From positions 1,178,001 to 1,242,000 of the forward strand of contig CADCXD010000018.1 of NCBI GenBank assembly GCA_902806575.1: a stretch of 64,000 nucleotides of DNA, in the 5' to 3' direction. Each line of letters starts with the position of its first letter. The stretch's first letter is position 1. Positions 1 to 12,757 of the stretch are shown here, piece by piece. Below the pieces are notes generated by a model that did not search any database, was not told where the DNA came from, and was given only the letters and a program-made list of their open reading frames with translations. Source of the stretch: Jackrogersella multiformis (Eukaryota > Ascomycota > Sordariomycetes > Xylariales > Hypoxylaceae). Position numbers and translations under genes: made by a program.

Positions 1-303
1 CATCGTGTATTAAAGACGACCACTGGTATTTTAACGCTCAAGCGCAACCCAGTGAAGAAATCTGGTGAGCAGCATCGAGAGCCACTTGTTCCCCTTTTTT
101 CTTATCACGGGTGCTTTTACTTTACTCGTTGGGGATCCTGCTTCTAATAAACAACCTACAACTGCCAAATAAAAACCACTAATTCTAGATGCTACAGTCG
201 TTGGCCTTTCTTCTCCCATGGCTACCCATCCTAGGATGATCTCTCTCCACCCCAACAGTGTATATTTAACAATGCGCGTCTGGCGCCATTAGGGGATCCC
301 GAA

Positions 304-1461
304 ATGCAGGCTGCTGGTTTATTATCGTGGTGGGCCTCGAGAAATGCGATATCCGAACGATTATTTGCGGTCCTCCTGTGCTTGTCCACCAACCTCAAGT
401 TACTTCTCCTTCGTAAAATGGACGGTTACGACTATTTAACCCTATGTAGAATCATGGCCCGAGCAGCAAGGAAGGAAAGCCAAATAGGAACTATCCTTCC
501 CAGATTTTCAACCATGTATCTTCAAGGAATTCGTAATCCTGAAGGCATCGGCCATGACACCATAGCCATACCACCAGAGTTTCTCAAGATTGGAAATTTC
601 ACTCAGCTACATATCTGGCGTGATATGGGACGTCACGTCTTCCCGGGCGATATATCATGGTTGGGGAGGATCCGAGAGCTGGAGCTTGTAAGCTGCGGTG
701 AGTGTTATCGAGAGTTTCCCATTTGCTTTGTCTTTCTCCCTTTTAACCACCCACCCCCCTTCTCTCCGTAGGTTTACTTTACAGACTTGGAAGTTTCAAC
801 TACTCAGTGAACTATTGGGGAATAACAAATACTCACTCTGGATATTATAGTTCACGCCGAAGATATTTTTCTTGTTTGCGAAGCAGCTGTCCAGCTTGAG
901 AGTTTATCGTTGATGATGACAAAGACCACCGACTTCCCTTTCCGTCGCCCACCAACAGGCCAGGATCTCAACTGCGCATTTACCTTGCGAGCCGAAACCT
1001 TGAAGGTTCTACAGTTCAGGACTGGTCGATATTTACGGTTCTTGTACCAGCTTGGGAGCTCAAGACAGCTAGGGTGCCTACCCCAGCTTACAAAACTGGA
1101 GAAATTGATAACTGACATACCGCTCGTTTTTGATATAACTACCGACATCCAACCTTGGGCTCCGATACTCTATAAATTACCACCTAACATCATCTCCTTG
1201 ACCTTGGTTGAGGCGTCATTTTCGTCGCTTCTCACACCGGATTGGCCGAGAAGAAGGCTTCTGGTTGAAGCATTGCTTAAAGCGCTCGCCTCCGCGCCTC
1301 TCCTAGAGTTACGCAAGTTGAGACAGCTTCGTTATATATACAGGGCTTCAAAACCTTGCATTAGCCCTCTCGAACTGGAACAAGCTAAATCTTTATTTGA
1401 CCCAAATATCATATCCTTCTCATTTGAGAAGGATAACTTACCTTGGCAATATACAATTTGA
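304..1461 (+). pseudogene. Truncated F-box/LRR-type fungal hypothetical protein
   Basis: Two open segments join well across a 153-nt intron (698-850, GTGAGT...TATAG). The exons would be 304-697 and 851-1461, giving about 334 residues. The second exon opens with HAEDIFLVCEAAVQLESLSL and runs to WQYTI before the stop. The leucine-rich spacing (ELELVSC, LESLSLMM, PPNIISLTLVEASF) resembles the LRR-like region of fungal F-box proteins; this is recognition from memory, not a search. The N-terminal F-box expected in such proteins is missing, because the reading frame closes just upstream of 304 at a TAG. I therefore think it is a 5'-truncated relic, although an upstream exon beyond the window edge cannot be excluded. 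No transposon ends were seen beside it. Confidence 0.45.
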
Positions 1462-1924
1462 TGGCGATCCCTTTGAAGAAGTTTACGACAACTCTCTTCT
1501 TACCAAGTAAGCGAGGTCTGGTCTTTGGGCTGCCCATTACAATTTCTCAGCTAAGAGGAGAAGGAGGTTGGGCAACTTATTAGCGAACAATATTGGTAGA
1601 GTTTTGCTAGGCAGGAGAATCGATAAGTACCACAGCGATTCTGTCATTCTTTTTTAAAGCATTCGACTTTGTTATAAACGTTAATGAGGAGATGCAAATA
1701 GCGCAATAGCAGATTTCATACCACCATGAACAGAAGCTGACAAAATATCCATTCTAACCGTGATAACAAGAAGAGGAACTTGTCAACCATCTACCTGGTA
1801 GCTTCCAATACGTAAACTCGGTTTTTTCGTTGCCTTCTCAATCATCATACTCCCTTTTCTTTATCTTTTCGTAGATATGGCTGCAGTCATAGGGGTGGGT
1901 ACCTTGTCCACCAACACTCACCAC

Positions 1925-1976
1925 TAGGTAGGTACACTAGGTAGGTACACTAGGTAGGTACACTAGGTAGGTACGA
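1925..1976. repeat. 13-bp tandem TAGGTAGGTACAC repeat
   Basis: The unit ACTAGGTAGGTAC is repeated about four times head to tail. It is a tandem version of the TAGGTA motif dispersed across the spacers of this window. Confidence 0.85.
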
Positions 1977-2214
1977 GAGGAGAACGTGCGTCGGGTTGGC
2001 CTCTACCGGCATGCCTTGCCTACCTACCCGGTCACATTGTGCTCCTTCGCGGCAGCCGTCGAAGGATCTCACCGGTGCGCTCCACGCTAACCTAACCCGC
2101 GCTCTCGCATGCCGGAGTCGTAAAAAGGGGAGGAGAGAAAATCTCCGAAAGGTAAGGTCGAATCGAGGGCTCTGGGTACTGCACATTGTAGAAAGTATTT
2201 TATTTTCTTTCTTT

Positions 2215-2256
2215 ACTTTTTTACTTTTTTACTTTTTTACTTTTTCACTTTTTACC
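2215..2256 (+). repeat. 8-bp tandem ACTTTTTT repeat
   Basis: The unit ACTTTTTT recurs about five times with small variations at the end. It is a simple low-complexity array with no associated gene. Confidence 0.85.
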
Positions 2257-4338
2257 TTTATGCACTTTTTTATGTCCATTTTCTCTTTTCGTTCCCGAGT
2301 TCATTCGTTCTTCCTCTCTTATGCGAATCGCTCCCCGGGATGCCGGCATTGGTCCCATCCCAGATGCCGCGGCTAGAGCTAGCGTGCTCCCGGGGTAGGA
2401 GGAGAGGGGTCCAAAGGTACTATAGAGGTAGGTAGAGTCTGCCGTAGCGCATATGTATGTATGACCTGGGTATCACCTAGTATAGGTAGAGGCGAAGATA
2501 TAGGATATGTAGGCAGGCAATGAAATGCGGAGCCCCGCAAAGTGCAGTGGTGACCTGGACACACCGCAGGATCGGGGATTTGTTTTCTTTCTTCCTTCCC
2601 TTTTTTTCTCTCCCTTGCGTACCTAATTTCCCTTTTGGGACAACGAGTTTACCTGTGTAAACCGGTACTGTGCTCGAATCGAGACTTGGCTCTTTCCTCA
2701 TTGGTAGGGCGGCCGCGATGAGCAGATGCTTGGTAGCGGAAGAAAGCCTCCCAGGTTAAGGGGTATGTATGTATTTATGGGCGAATCTGAGGAAGAAAAC
2801 TGGTTTTTTTGAGGCAGATGCTTGGACGCTTGCAGATCTAGGTTGTCTAGGCGTGGAAGCCGTCGTGTTGCATCTCGCTTACCATCTTCCCACGTGCTGG
2901 ATGACGATAGCTACATATTACTCGAATACGGGGTAACAGATCTAGGTCGACCCAAATATTTAACGTGCCGTCTCACAAACAAGGTGGGTAGATTTATAAA
3001 TAGAAGTAGTTAATATTCTACATATTCAAGAGTCGATTAGGGGGTATAGGTGGCGAGACGGACGTAGTTTGTCTCGACTCGTTAATTTGACTTTTTTATT
3101 TTGGGTTTTTTTGTCATTTCCTCGTAACCTTCAGCCATCGGGTGCGAGCCAAAGAAAAATTCTCCCGAGATATACAGTCTTTCCGCTAGATTTCCGAGCC
3201 TGATAATTAACCATGATTGATGATGCAGCTTTCGTAGAGTAGTTGCAGACCAGAACGCTTAGAAACGCCGACAGCGCCGAACAAGAAACTGAGATTACAT
3301 CCCCCCTCGGGAATTTCAAGACAGGTAGTAGGTACGCATTGGTGGTGCTCAACTAAGAGACATCCACCTACCCAACCATGTTCGTCCGTTCAAATAATAG
3401 CTATAAAGTGGTGCCGGTGCATGTATGTTAAATTTGGGGAGGATTAGATAAACCAGCCGGCTAGCTGATCTCTCGTGATCCAAGATCCAAGAATCCCCTT
3501 GCCTGTGACCTCATCGGCCCTCAGGATGTCGTGAATGGTATAAGTTTGGGACCTAGATAGGTAGTGTAGGAAGACAATATAGCCGCCTGGGTCCTCAGTG
3601 GCGGCACAAGGTATAGGAAACATTAACAGTATTTCCCCAACTCTGCTATACATAAAAATATTTGGTGGTTGTCGTGTAGTCCGACCCCTCCGCACTCAGT
3701 GATGGGGATTGCTGTTTATTAACAGGGTTGGCGGGAATCCGGACCGTAGAACCTGGCTTTCCCCAGACCCAAGAGTTTTCCAGCCAACCACGCTTGACCA
3801 GTCAACCCCAGAATGCAACCCCAGAGCATTGCAGTGCTGCTAAAGCGTAGTAGGGTGCCACTTTGGTAGTCCGAAGGCCTCTTCGTCGGCCTTGTTTCTG
3901 GGGGTTTGTCAATCATCTAAGGAATCAGCCACGGAGGGACTTGATCCCTAGAGACCCGACAAGGCTGAAAAGGATCCGGTGGCTAGTCGCGACCAAGTTC
4001 GTCCTCAGAACCCCCCGATTAAGCGTCGTATCGCAGCGTGCATGCCCCGGGAGAAGTCTTCGTGCAATAGAGACGGCGCATTTCAAGCATAGCCGAGAAT
4101 GCTAGACGGCCATCTTTCTGCAAGTGCCTGCACTCGTTCCTAGATACGCGAGCAGGCCGGCCCAGACAACGGGCAGATATGGCGTCGTAAATGGCTGGCA
4201 CTTCCATATAGACGTAGAGGCAGTGGATTGCCGGGTCAAGAACAGAGCGATAGATTATAGTCGTCGTAGGGTCTAAAGCATTCGGACCGGACATGTCGTC
4301 CACGAAGTAGCACTCTACGTCATTCTCGACCAAGCCCG

Positions 4339-6596
4339 TCAACCGTTCAAGAATGTTCGTCTCCGGACCTCAGCCTCCTTGATGATTTCGGCAGCTAGGG
4401 TAAGGCTGGGCGCTAGTATCGCCATCTTCTCGATGTCCATGATTACGTCATTGATGATCTGATCGATGACCTCACGGTGAGGGACGAGCGACAACAGGAT
4501 GTTAGATAGAGAAGGTGACATGGTAGCACCCATTACCAGTAAGGTCTGCGAAACTATAGAGAGGGCGCCTTGCCAGAGGTAGGGCATATGGCCGGCGTGA
4601 CTACGGCCAAATCATTAGATTGGGTCAAGAATTGGAAGAGCCGGTAACAAGGCATGAGGCTAGGGAGAGTGGCCAATGGTAATAAGGGAATTTCACTTAC
4701 TGTGCAGATATGTGCTCCAATTGCCTGATTGAGGCTTCGAGGCATTTGTGACAGCTCTCCCGCACTGAGGGGTCCAATACGGCCTGCTCGTTGTCCAGCA
4801 CCGCCAAGATATACGGACGGTAGATAATGGTTCGGCAAGCAAAGAAACGTAACCGAAGCACCGTTTGCACCGGATCCGGTAGAGTCGTACGGGTGAATGG
4901 GAACTGAAGAGCTAACGGGAGGCTTTCGTACCATTGAGTGAGCTGAAAGTCCAGCTCGGCCACCACAGGCTCGAGGCTAGTAGTTGAAGCCATAGAGTCC
5001 TTTGAATAAATGAGTTGGCTCACTCGGTTGAGGAGTCTCCTAAGAGCAATCTCGGCTAGGAAGTACCAAAGATCGTCTCGTCCGACTGCTTCGGACTCTT
5101 CTCCTTGAAACCCGCCAGGAAGTCCAACGTTTTCTTCAAATTGAACCACTCCGGAATGAGGCAGATCAAGTTCTGCGAGAAGATCGCTCTCGAAAAGGAG
5201 AGCATTCCAGTAAATTCGCTCTAGTAGTTCTTTCTGATCCTCCGGCACGCGGGTCGGCGTCATGAGTAATAGTTGCAGTTTGCTGCTCACGGTACACAGC
5301 AGATTCCAAGCTTCTAATGGCCTAACCAGGTAAAAAAGATAGGCAGAAGCTAATAGATGGCATTGGGCGGCCAGGACGCTGTTAGCGGTCATCATGCCGG
5401 GTAAGAGTGACCACGCGGCCGTAAAATACTGTAAACCCGGGGGATCCTCCTGAGGCACGATCCTCGATATACTCCCACGCAAGCTCGCCTGGCCCAAAGC
5501 AAGCACCAGCAGCACGATACAGCTCTCCGGACCTTCACGAAACCCGGTCGATAGTGCCGTACGATAATGACTTCTCCAGGTGAAAGGGTTGACGCAGGCG
5601 TACCACACATTTACCCTATCGAAGTAGGCCTCGATGTAAGCGTTAGTATTTGATAAATCAACACAAGGAGTCTTAGCCAGTGAATGCAGGGGCTCGCGTG
5701 CCATCTCGAGTTGCAGGATGATTTGCGGGTCGTATGGGCGCCCGATCAAATCCCGAATCAATGGCCATTGGAGCAAGTGCAGGGCGGCGTTGGTATGGAC
5801 TTTCGGCATCGTCGAGATGTTGGTTCCCTGGGGATGACTGGTCCATGTTCCTAGACCGCCGCTCGGTATTATAGAAACAAAGCTCCCAGACGAGTTCTGA
5901 ATCATGACATTTTCGCCGCTCAGAGTAGTGCCGTTGCTTATGGGCGGAGAATCATGGGCGATCTGTATAGCATTCGGATGCCCGTTCGATAAACTGATTT
6001 GAAGTAGACTCTCGATCCGATTCAGCCGCTCGAGAATGAGCTTATCGCCGGCGTCAAGCTTGATTCCGGGCTCTCGGTATATGCACTCGGCCCCTAGCTC
6101 GGTGCAGAGCTTACACTTCGGTTTAGTGCCGTCACATCTTGATTTTCGGGATCGGCAGACTTCGCACTACGAATTCTTCAATCAGAATCTTATTCACGGT
6201 TACCTTAGCTGCCTCCCAACCTACCGCAATGGTGGCCCGTCTCCGGGGATAGTCAATAGTCGCGTCTGTGTTCCGCCTCTTCAGCGGGTTCACCCCTTCA
6301 TCGCTCGGTGCTTTCGACATGCCATTGGTAGCTTGCTCGGTACGGATGTCAGATGTCTGTGAAAGATTCCGTGCCTTCTGTGCCGAACCTAATATTCCTT
6401 CTCGGCTGAAGCACGTGGTGCGCTGAGCCTTAATGGCGGACGGGGACTTCAGCCCTGAGCCGTTGGTGGTCGGGTTAAGCTGCGGCGACGGGACCTCGAT
6501 TGAGAAAGTGTCCCGCGAGGGCAGGGGAAAAGGCCGACCCGAATTACTCGATGTACCAGCGGAAAGAGGCGAGTCTCCCGTCGACGACGGCGACAT
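4339..6596 (-). CDS. Zn2Cys6 transcription factor with fungal middle homology region
   Basis: The model has three exons on the minus strand: 6596-6225, 6166-4701 and 4600-4339, giving 699 residues in one frame. Intron 1 (58 nt) starts GTAGGT and ends CGTAG; intron 2 (100 nt) starts GTAAGT and ends CCGTAG. Residues 125-152 form a complete binuclear zinc cluster with cysteines at 125, 128, 135, 142, 145 and 152 and the basic stretch RSRKSR. A coiled-coil-like linker (DKLILERLNRIESLLQ) follows. The large second exon has the composition of a fungal transcription factor regulatory domain (PF04082 type; for example FDRVNVWYACVNPFTW and FACRTIIYRPYI), and the last exon reads HMPYLWQGALSIVSQTLLV. The Ser/Pro-rich first 124 residues are probably disordered. 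It should be a nuclear DNA-binding activator. Its target is unknown, and no adjacent biosynthetic gene suggests one. Confidence 0.92.
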
Positions 6597-9500
6597 CTTC
6601 CAAACGAAAAGGTCACCGGCACCTCTGCGGCGAAGACAACCACGAACGGCCTCGCCTAGGTATTAGATGATATGATGCGTATTCGCGTGAAGCCGTATAA
6701 CCGGAACCAAGAGAAGCAAGCATACGACTCAGCGAGGAAGTATTTACCCAGGACGCCGTATAAAAACGAAGTTTCGGGCAAAGATGTATGAGAGAGGATA
6801 TCCGGTCTGCAAGGCACACGGGAGCGAGCTTATCATGTATTAAGCCGGGAAACCGTAGAAAATATGAGGATTTGAACGGTTGTGTCTCTCCTCCACACGC
6901 AGCCACATGGTAACACACCTGCATGAGCGGCGCAGAAGCGCAGAAGCGTTGAGCCCCTAGTATATAATCCCAGCTCGCCTAGGTAGATGGGGCCTAGGAT
7001 AGGCTAGCAAGCCATGAACCCCAGAAATTGCTTCCCATCGCGGTTTAGGCGCGGTGTCGTCAAAAAAGGTACCTAGTACAGCAAAGCACACGAAAGGTAA
7101 CAACGGGACAAGGGTTCCATTCATGCCAGGTTATCTCGTCCTTGATTGGCGCCCATCTTCTGGAAGCTCGCGGTACAGTACTATACGCAATTCGACCGTT
7201 TAACCGACCAGAACTAACTGATGAACCAGTTTCTCAGGATTTCTATACAGGTATGTATAGTATTCTCCGTACGAACGGGGCTATTCAGCGGAGAAGACAT
7301 AGTAGCGGGAATCATGCATCGTACATCCACTCTCTGCCCTACCACTATGCCGCTGTGTAGAAGGCAAAAGAGGATGGAGTGTATAGCGCACGGGCGACAC
7401 CTGATACTAACTGAAGCGCTGATATCAACGGGGGTTTGAACTACACATACTATTATAGTGGACTACATAATACAGCAACCTCGTACTTACAAGTCAGCCC
7501 AGCGCATTAGCTACTCGGGCCAGGGCCATGGATACTCCAAAACATGGGACGATTTAAGAATATTGTATGGTATATGCATCTAGCTATGTGCCTTTCGAAG
7601 ACGGATTACTGATCGTATTTGACCTTGAAGTACCTACTTAGGTAGTGTTATAAGATGGAGGGGGTTTATTTTAGAGAGGCAAAGGAACAGAATCTATACT
7701 CCAGTAACGATGACGATGACGATGACGATAACGATGAGTGTTTAGTATGTACGTATGTATGGTCAGTATAAAGACGATTTGAAGAAGAATACGAACAAGA
7801 GAAGAATGGACAGGTACAAAGTACGTAGGATGCGATTTTGGAGATGGAATCTGGGGTCCTGCGGGTCGCGACAAGGGCTCGGATGAAAGGGGATATGAAA
7901 TTTTCATTTTCTGCGACTTAGGTATGATGCTCGATACTAGGTAGGTATGTGTCCAGCAATTGTCGATGGAACTGCACCAAGATTATGACGACTTGATAGA
8001 TGAGGTCAAAGAATTCATGGATGTTAAACAGGAGAGAGAACGAGAGAACTTTCTTCCACGATTCCATGAGACTTTTAAGACTCCACTATACATAGTACCT
8101 AGGTACATCCTTTAGTACCTAGGTAGGTATTTAGGTAAGAGGTGCCCAGGTGCTCCATAGCGGGTTCCAAGGTTGCTTAGCTCGCTCTGCTACACTAGGC
8201 CCTACCAAAGGAAGAACCCGCTAGTGAGGTAACTAGGTACCTTAGGTAGGTAAGCACCTAGGCACCTGGAGGCTAGGTACCTAGGTAGGTATACACACAT
8301 ACAATGTAATTATCTTAAATCTAGCGATATGAATGGATTTTCTTATTCGTATATACCTGGACAGCTTATATGCATAGGTACATTTCCTATAGGTGATTAT
8401 ACTACTTGGAGGTACCTGTAGTATACTAGGTACATCAAGTACCCCTTACCCCATCTTCGGGCTGCCTAGGATTCGGCATACGGGCATGTATTAATATGTA
8501 GTATGCGAGATACATGCAGTCACGACGTTACCGAATTACCTAAATTATATCTCATCATTCTTTGGTCTACAATATTTATAATGCTCATTATCTACCTCTA
8601 CGTACCTGTATAAGTTTATAAATCCATTAATACCTACCTGGTATGCAGGCTCGTGTTAGTAGTATTCGGCCGAGTTACGAAGGATTGTCGATCCATCAAA
8701 AATAATACCGATATCTCCATTACTATTATATTGCAAAGTTTCACAACAATTAAAGACTGTTTAGGCATAGTTACCTAGATAGGTGCCCAGGTACATACCT
8801 AGGTAGTTATTCCCAAGGGAAATACTTAAGACACCTTACGAGCTGGGTATACCAGACTATAGCATCTATAACGTACTATACTACATCCAACTAGGAGTCC
8901 TAGATTCATAAGTCGACCACCGAAATGGCCATACCTACCTCCCCATACACTACTAGATGACCTATCATTGGATGTCGACTCGTCAACTTAATAATATGTC
9001 GGAGGACACGTGAAGGATGCTCCAACTTTTTATATATAAAGACTCGACCAAGAGCCTTGGTTGTCATTTAGCGATTTGCTTACATCGTCTCGCTTAAATC
9101 ACGAGAGCTGGTCTACCACAACTCTCCTGCGACATCAATATAAAAGCGGATGACCATCTCTATTAGTGAAGGTAGCTGACCTTCCTTTCTGGAAATCTCT
9201 TCTGTTATTTTACGGCCGACGGACTGGGCAGACTGGGGTGGCCATACTTCTTTCTTACCTAGCAGCCTAGGTAGTTATCATTCCGTTAGCGTTGGAGGAG
9301 CGAAGACGATCACTTCTCGCTACCAGGCCGCGCTTCACCCACTAACCCTCTACATCATGGTAGTGCACTACCTGACTACCTACCTACCTGGGTACCTAGA
9401 CCGCCAATGCTGCGAGGCTGACCTCGAAAGAAGATCAGGGTTTGCCCCTTTTGGTTCGTGGTTCGCACGGGACGGGTTCATCTAAACAGTGGACCGCGCT

Positions 9501-12500
9501 CTTCAGGCAGACTGCGGATTACTACAGCAGAAGTGAGGATCTACCTGGCAATATTCTGGAAGACTCACGATATGAGCCAGGTTTTCGTCGGCGCAAACGA
9601 TTGATCATCCACCACGTTTGACTAGGTACCTAGAGTGTACCTCAGCCAGGTGGTAGGCATACGCCAGTTATCTCACCCCCATAATACCAAGGCTTAGGGC
9701 GTGGGATAACTATCTAAGTAATAACAAATTTCGGGCCAGTGCCTCATCGGCTGTTGCCGTCGAAGGCAACTTGCATGACCAGACTGCCAGAGCCTTCCAA
9801 CGGGCCGAATACTGAATGGCAGTGGTGAGTAGGATGAAAACGTGGCAACCTTGCGCCAACCTCACGGCACAGGTCAAATTCTTAGGAATACATTATCTAT
9901 CCCCTAGCTTAGGAGGTAGGTATCCTTACACTTAACATCTTAACTTATAAGTTCGAATCGCCTAGGTAGGCACCTAGGGTTTAGCATTGCCCTAAGTCGT
10001 CCGAACCTGGTAGATCATTTTCTGCGGGGAAGGGGATTCTCAACACGACGGCTTCCCGGCAGGCCAGGAGAGTCCGCGAGGGCGCGGGTTTGGAAAATTA
10101 AGATTGCTCACCTTACAGCTTTAAGCCTTTACTATCACCCACTCGGCATTTATCTCGCTTCACCTTGCTAGGTAGATGACGATACGTGCTATTCCCAAAC
10201 ACTCCCGAGTCCCTTTTTCTTTTTTTTTTCTTTTTTTATAACTCGTACGTAGATGGTCGCACCATTCTCGTCGCGATGATCAATGCCAAGTGAACCTTGA
10301 ACCTCATCAGGGTAACGCCCGGGAATCTCCTCGCTGCCAGTAAGGCAGATCATATAGCGTTGTATCATCATATCGCACCCGCGAAGCGAAGGCCAACCGG
10401 ACTACTAGAGTTTGGAACTTTTCTCTTAGTCACGAACCTATATCAGACAGTTTCAGAGTTCGAAGAAATTAGCAAGAGACCGTCTATTACACTATTACTA
10501 CATACTTAGTAGAAGTTCTGATATTACTCCCACAGCCCCGGTCTGTTGGTGGCCACCGTTACTATGCTTATGCATATGTGGTATGTGGTATGTGGTATGT
10601 GGTATGTGGCCGGCAACCTTCTTATATCAATTCAACCTATCCTTAATGCCAAGACGCATACTAATTAGCATAGTGCGCATTATAGCTGCACTCATAACAT
10701 CGTCAGCCTATAGCGAGACTCATATAAGCCGCTCTACACTAATGTATGTGTTAGAGCTTGCAATAGCTACCAAACCAGCCCAGCCGGTCGGAGTTGTTCC
10801 GTCGTTGGTAGGTAGATTCACTATAGACAGGCACAGTCTCCAACTACTACAATTCATATTCTCTCCGCTAGCAATACAGTATTCTACGACCTCATATGGC
10901 ATCGCAAAAGGGTCACATCCTCTTTAATGATCTACCGACTAGATCTCCTATGCATCTCCTCAGCCTACTCAGACTCTCCCAGCCCTTGTTTGCCTCACAG
11001 CTACCCCCCAGACCCCGCACGCACAGGCCATATATCAGAGCATGGGTATGGGTAACATTAGGTTGGGGTAGTATTTTTTAGCATTTAGAATCGCCGGCAT
11101 CTCCTCTCGCCTCTCTCTAACTACCTACACTAGTCTACCTACCTATGGGGCTGCGTACCATGAACATGTCTCCCTCGGCTCGACCAACCAACTTCGAGGA
11201 CTAGACCCCAATTCGTTGCTTACATGAAAAGCGTCCAAAGACTGAAGAAATAAACGAGAAGAGGAACGATCGTGATAGCTACCGCCCCCGACATATGCAA
11301 AGAAGATGCGTAAAAAAGAAAAGAAAAAAACTCGCGAGTGGCCGTGCCCTTTGACTAACTGAGTGCAACGTCGGCATCATGCTGGTCATCTAAGAAAATT
11401 TCTTCTCCGAAAAAACACGCGATCGCAGTACCATGATCGAAATCTACCTAGCACTAGTGTAGATGGAGAGCCCTTAGCCAGTCAAGCCATTGTGGTTTAT
11501 GTATTCATCGGACCCCAAAACGGCATTCCGCACAACCATATCGAGAAGCCCCCCCTTCCCCTTTTCCCCATGTAGTGTATGGTTGTGTGCTAATTCCTGC
11601 CCTGTCGAAAATTTGCTGGAGTCGCATTAGCCCGCCACCACGGACCTACGCTATATGTCAAGCTTTTTCTGGTACCGTTACCAAGCGCCGCAGTTTGTCA
11701 TTTGGTGCGTGACTAGGTACACTAGGTCACTACACATATCCTGATGCGGACCAAGCTGTAAGGTCATCCAGGATCTACTTATGCGATGCTAATATACATA
11801 CTACGCGACCTCGAGTTTTCCTGGTTTGGCTGTCGTAAGAACGAAGCGCCTCGATGGCATGTGCTACCTCGATACGCAATCATGACCCTGATGTATCCGG
11901 GCTTTCTAACGGTTCCCTTCCATTCTTGTTGATCTCCCGTGTATCCTGCTCCAAAATGGACTTGCCAAGCATGTCCGCCGTCCTCTTCTTGCAATAAGGA
12001 GGATTTCGATGAGGTCGACGACAGGACTTACGTGTCTACCTACCTGGGGTAGGTATGTACCTAGGTAGACAACGTCGCCTCTGGCCACTCAACTTCCACA
12101 CGCAGGAGCTATTACCTCAGTCTCCTCTCTAAATAGGTATACACAAGCCCTAGGGTGAAACCCTTCCATAACGACTACCCCGTCCCCAACGAGACCAGCC
12201 CTCGCATCCCGGAACACGTATCCTAGGTTGCTATTTTCGACATGGGGAGTAATCTCACCGGTGGCGAGCTTATTTATTGACCTACGCACACCAAGCCCTC
12301 TCCGTGCTGGCTTACCAGGCTCCAGAAAGCTTACCTACTTACGTGTCTATATTAAAATCCACCTGCCCCCGCACCATGCTGTTACTCCTCCCAATTTATA
12401 TCGTCTGGACTAACTGGCTCGAACCCCGCAGGAGGCTCCAACGCATGTTCGCGCCCCCCCAGTCTCGTGGATGAGGCTCCGGAGCTTTTTCATGCGCTCC

Positions 12501-12757
12501 AGGGGAGTCGAGCTCGGCGGAGTCACCACATGACCTCGAGATTACATCTGATCCGCTTTCTTTGGTAAGATGACATTACGAGTCGTGTGTGCTGGCGCGT
12601 GTCGGCCACCCAGATCTGCTATGTGAAGGATACTACACTATATCTACGAAAGCGAGGGTTGTCCACGAAAGCGGCTAGTTGCGCTTTGAGTCATACGACG
12701 TCTATTCATCTATTCTAACTATCCACCTAAAGCGTGGAGTCTAGACTCTCTGCAGCT
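6597..12757. other. 6.2-kb gene desert rich in the TAGGTA motif
   Basis: No gene is supported on either strand. The stretch 7.6-10.0 kb has the highest density of ACCTAGGTAGGT-like palindromic motifs in the window. There is a GATGAC simple repeat near 7705-7735 and a 7-bp tandem repeat at 10575-10609. No transposase, reverse transcriptase or long terminal repeat was recognised. Confidence 0.6.
10575..10609 (+). repeat. 7-bp tandem TATGTGG repeat, five copies
   Basis: Five exact head-to-tail copies of TATGTGG lie inside the gene desert. This is a minisatellite-type array with no evident function. Confidence 0.9.

Larger units (their letters stand above)
1462..4338. other. Intergenic spacer with short tandem repeats
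   Basis: I see no supported gene in this 2.9-kb stretch. It holds tandem copies of a TAGGTA unit near 1925-1975 and a thymine-rich tandem array near 2215-2256. The remaining short open frames lack splice support and protein-like composition. Confidence 0.6.

Noticed and set aside
4019..4342. 107-codon frame starting at the end of the first Zn2Cys6 gene
   Set aside because: It overlaps the stop region in another frame and has no features; likely 3' UTR.
12395..12440. GGGGTTCGAGCC on the minus strand, a possible tRNA B-box
   Set aside because: The flanking bases do not form a T-stem or acceptor stem, and no A-box lies at the right distance.
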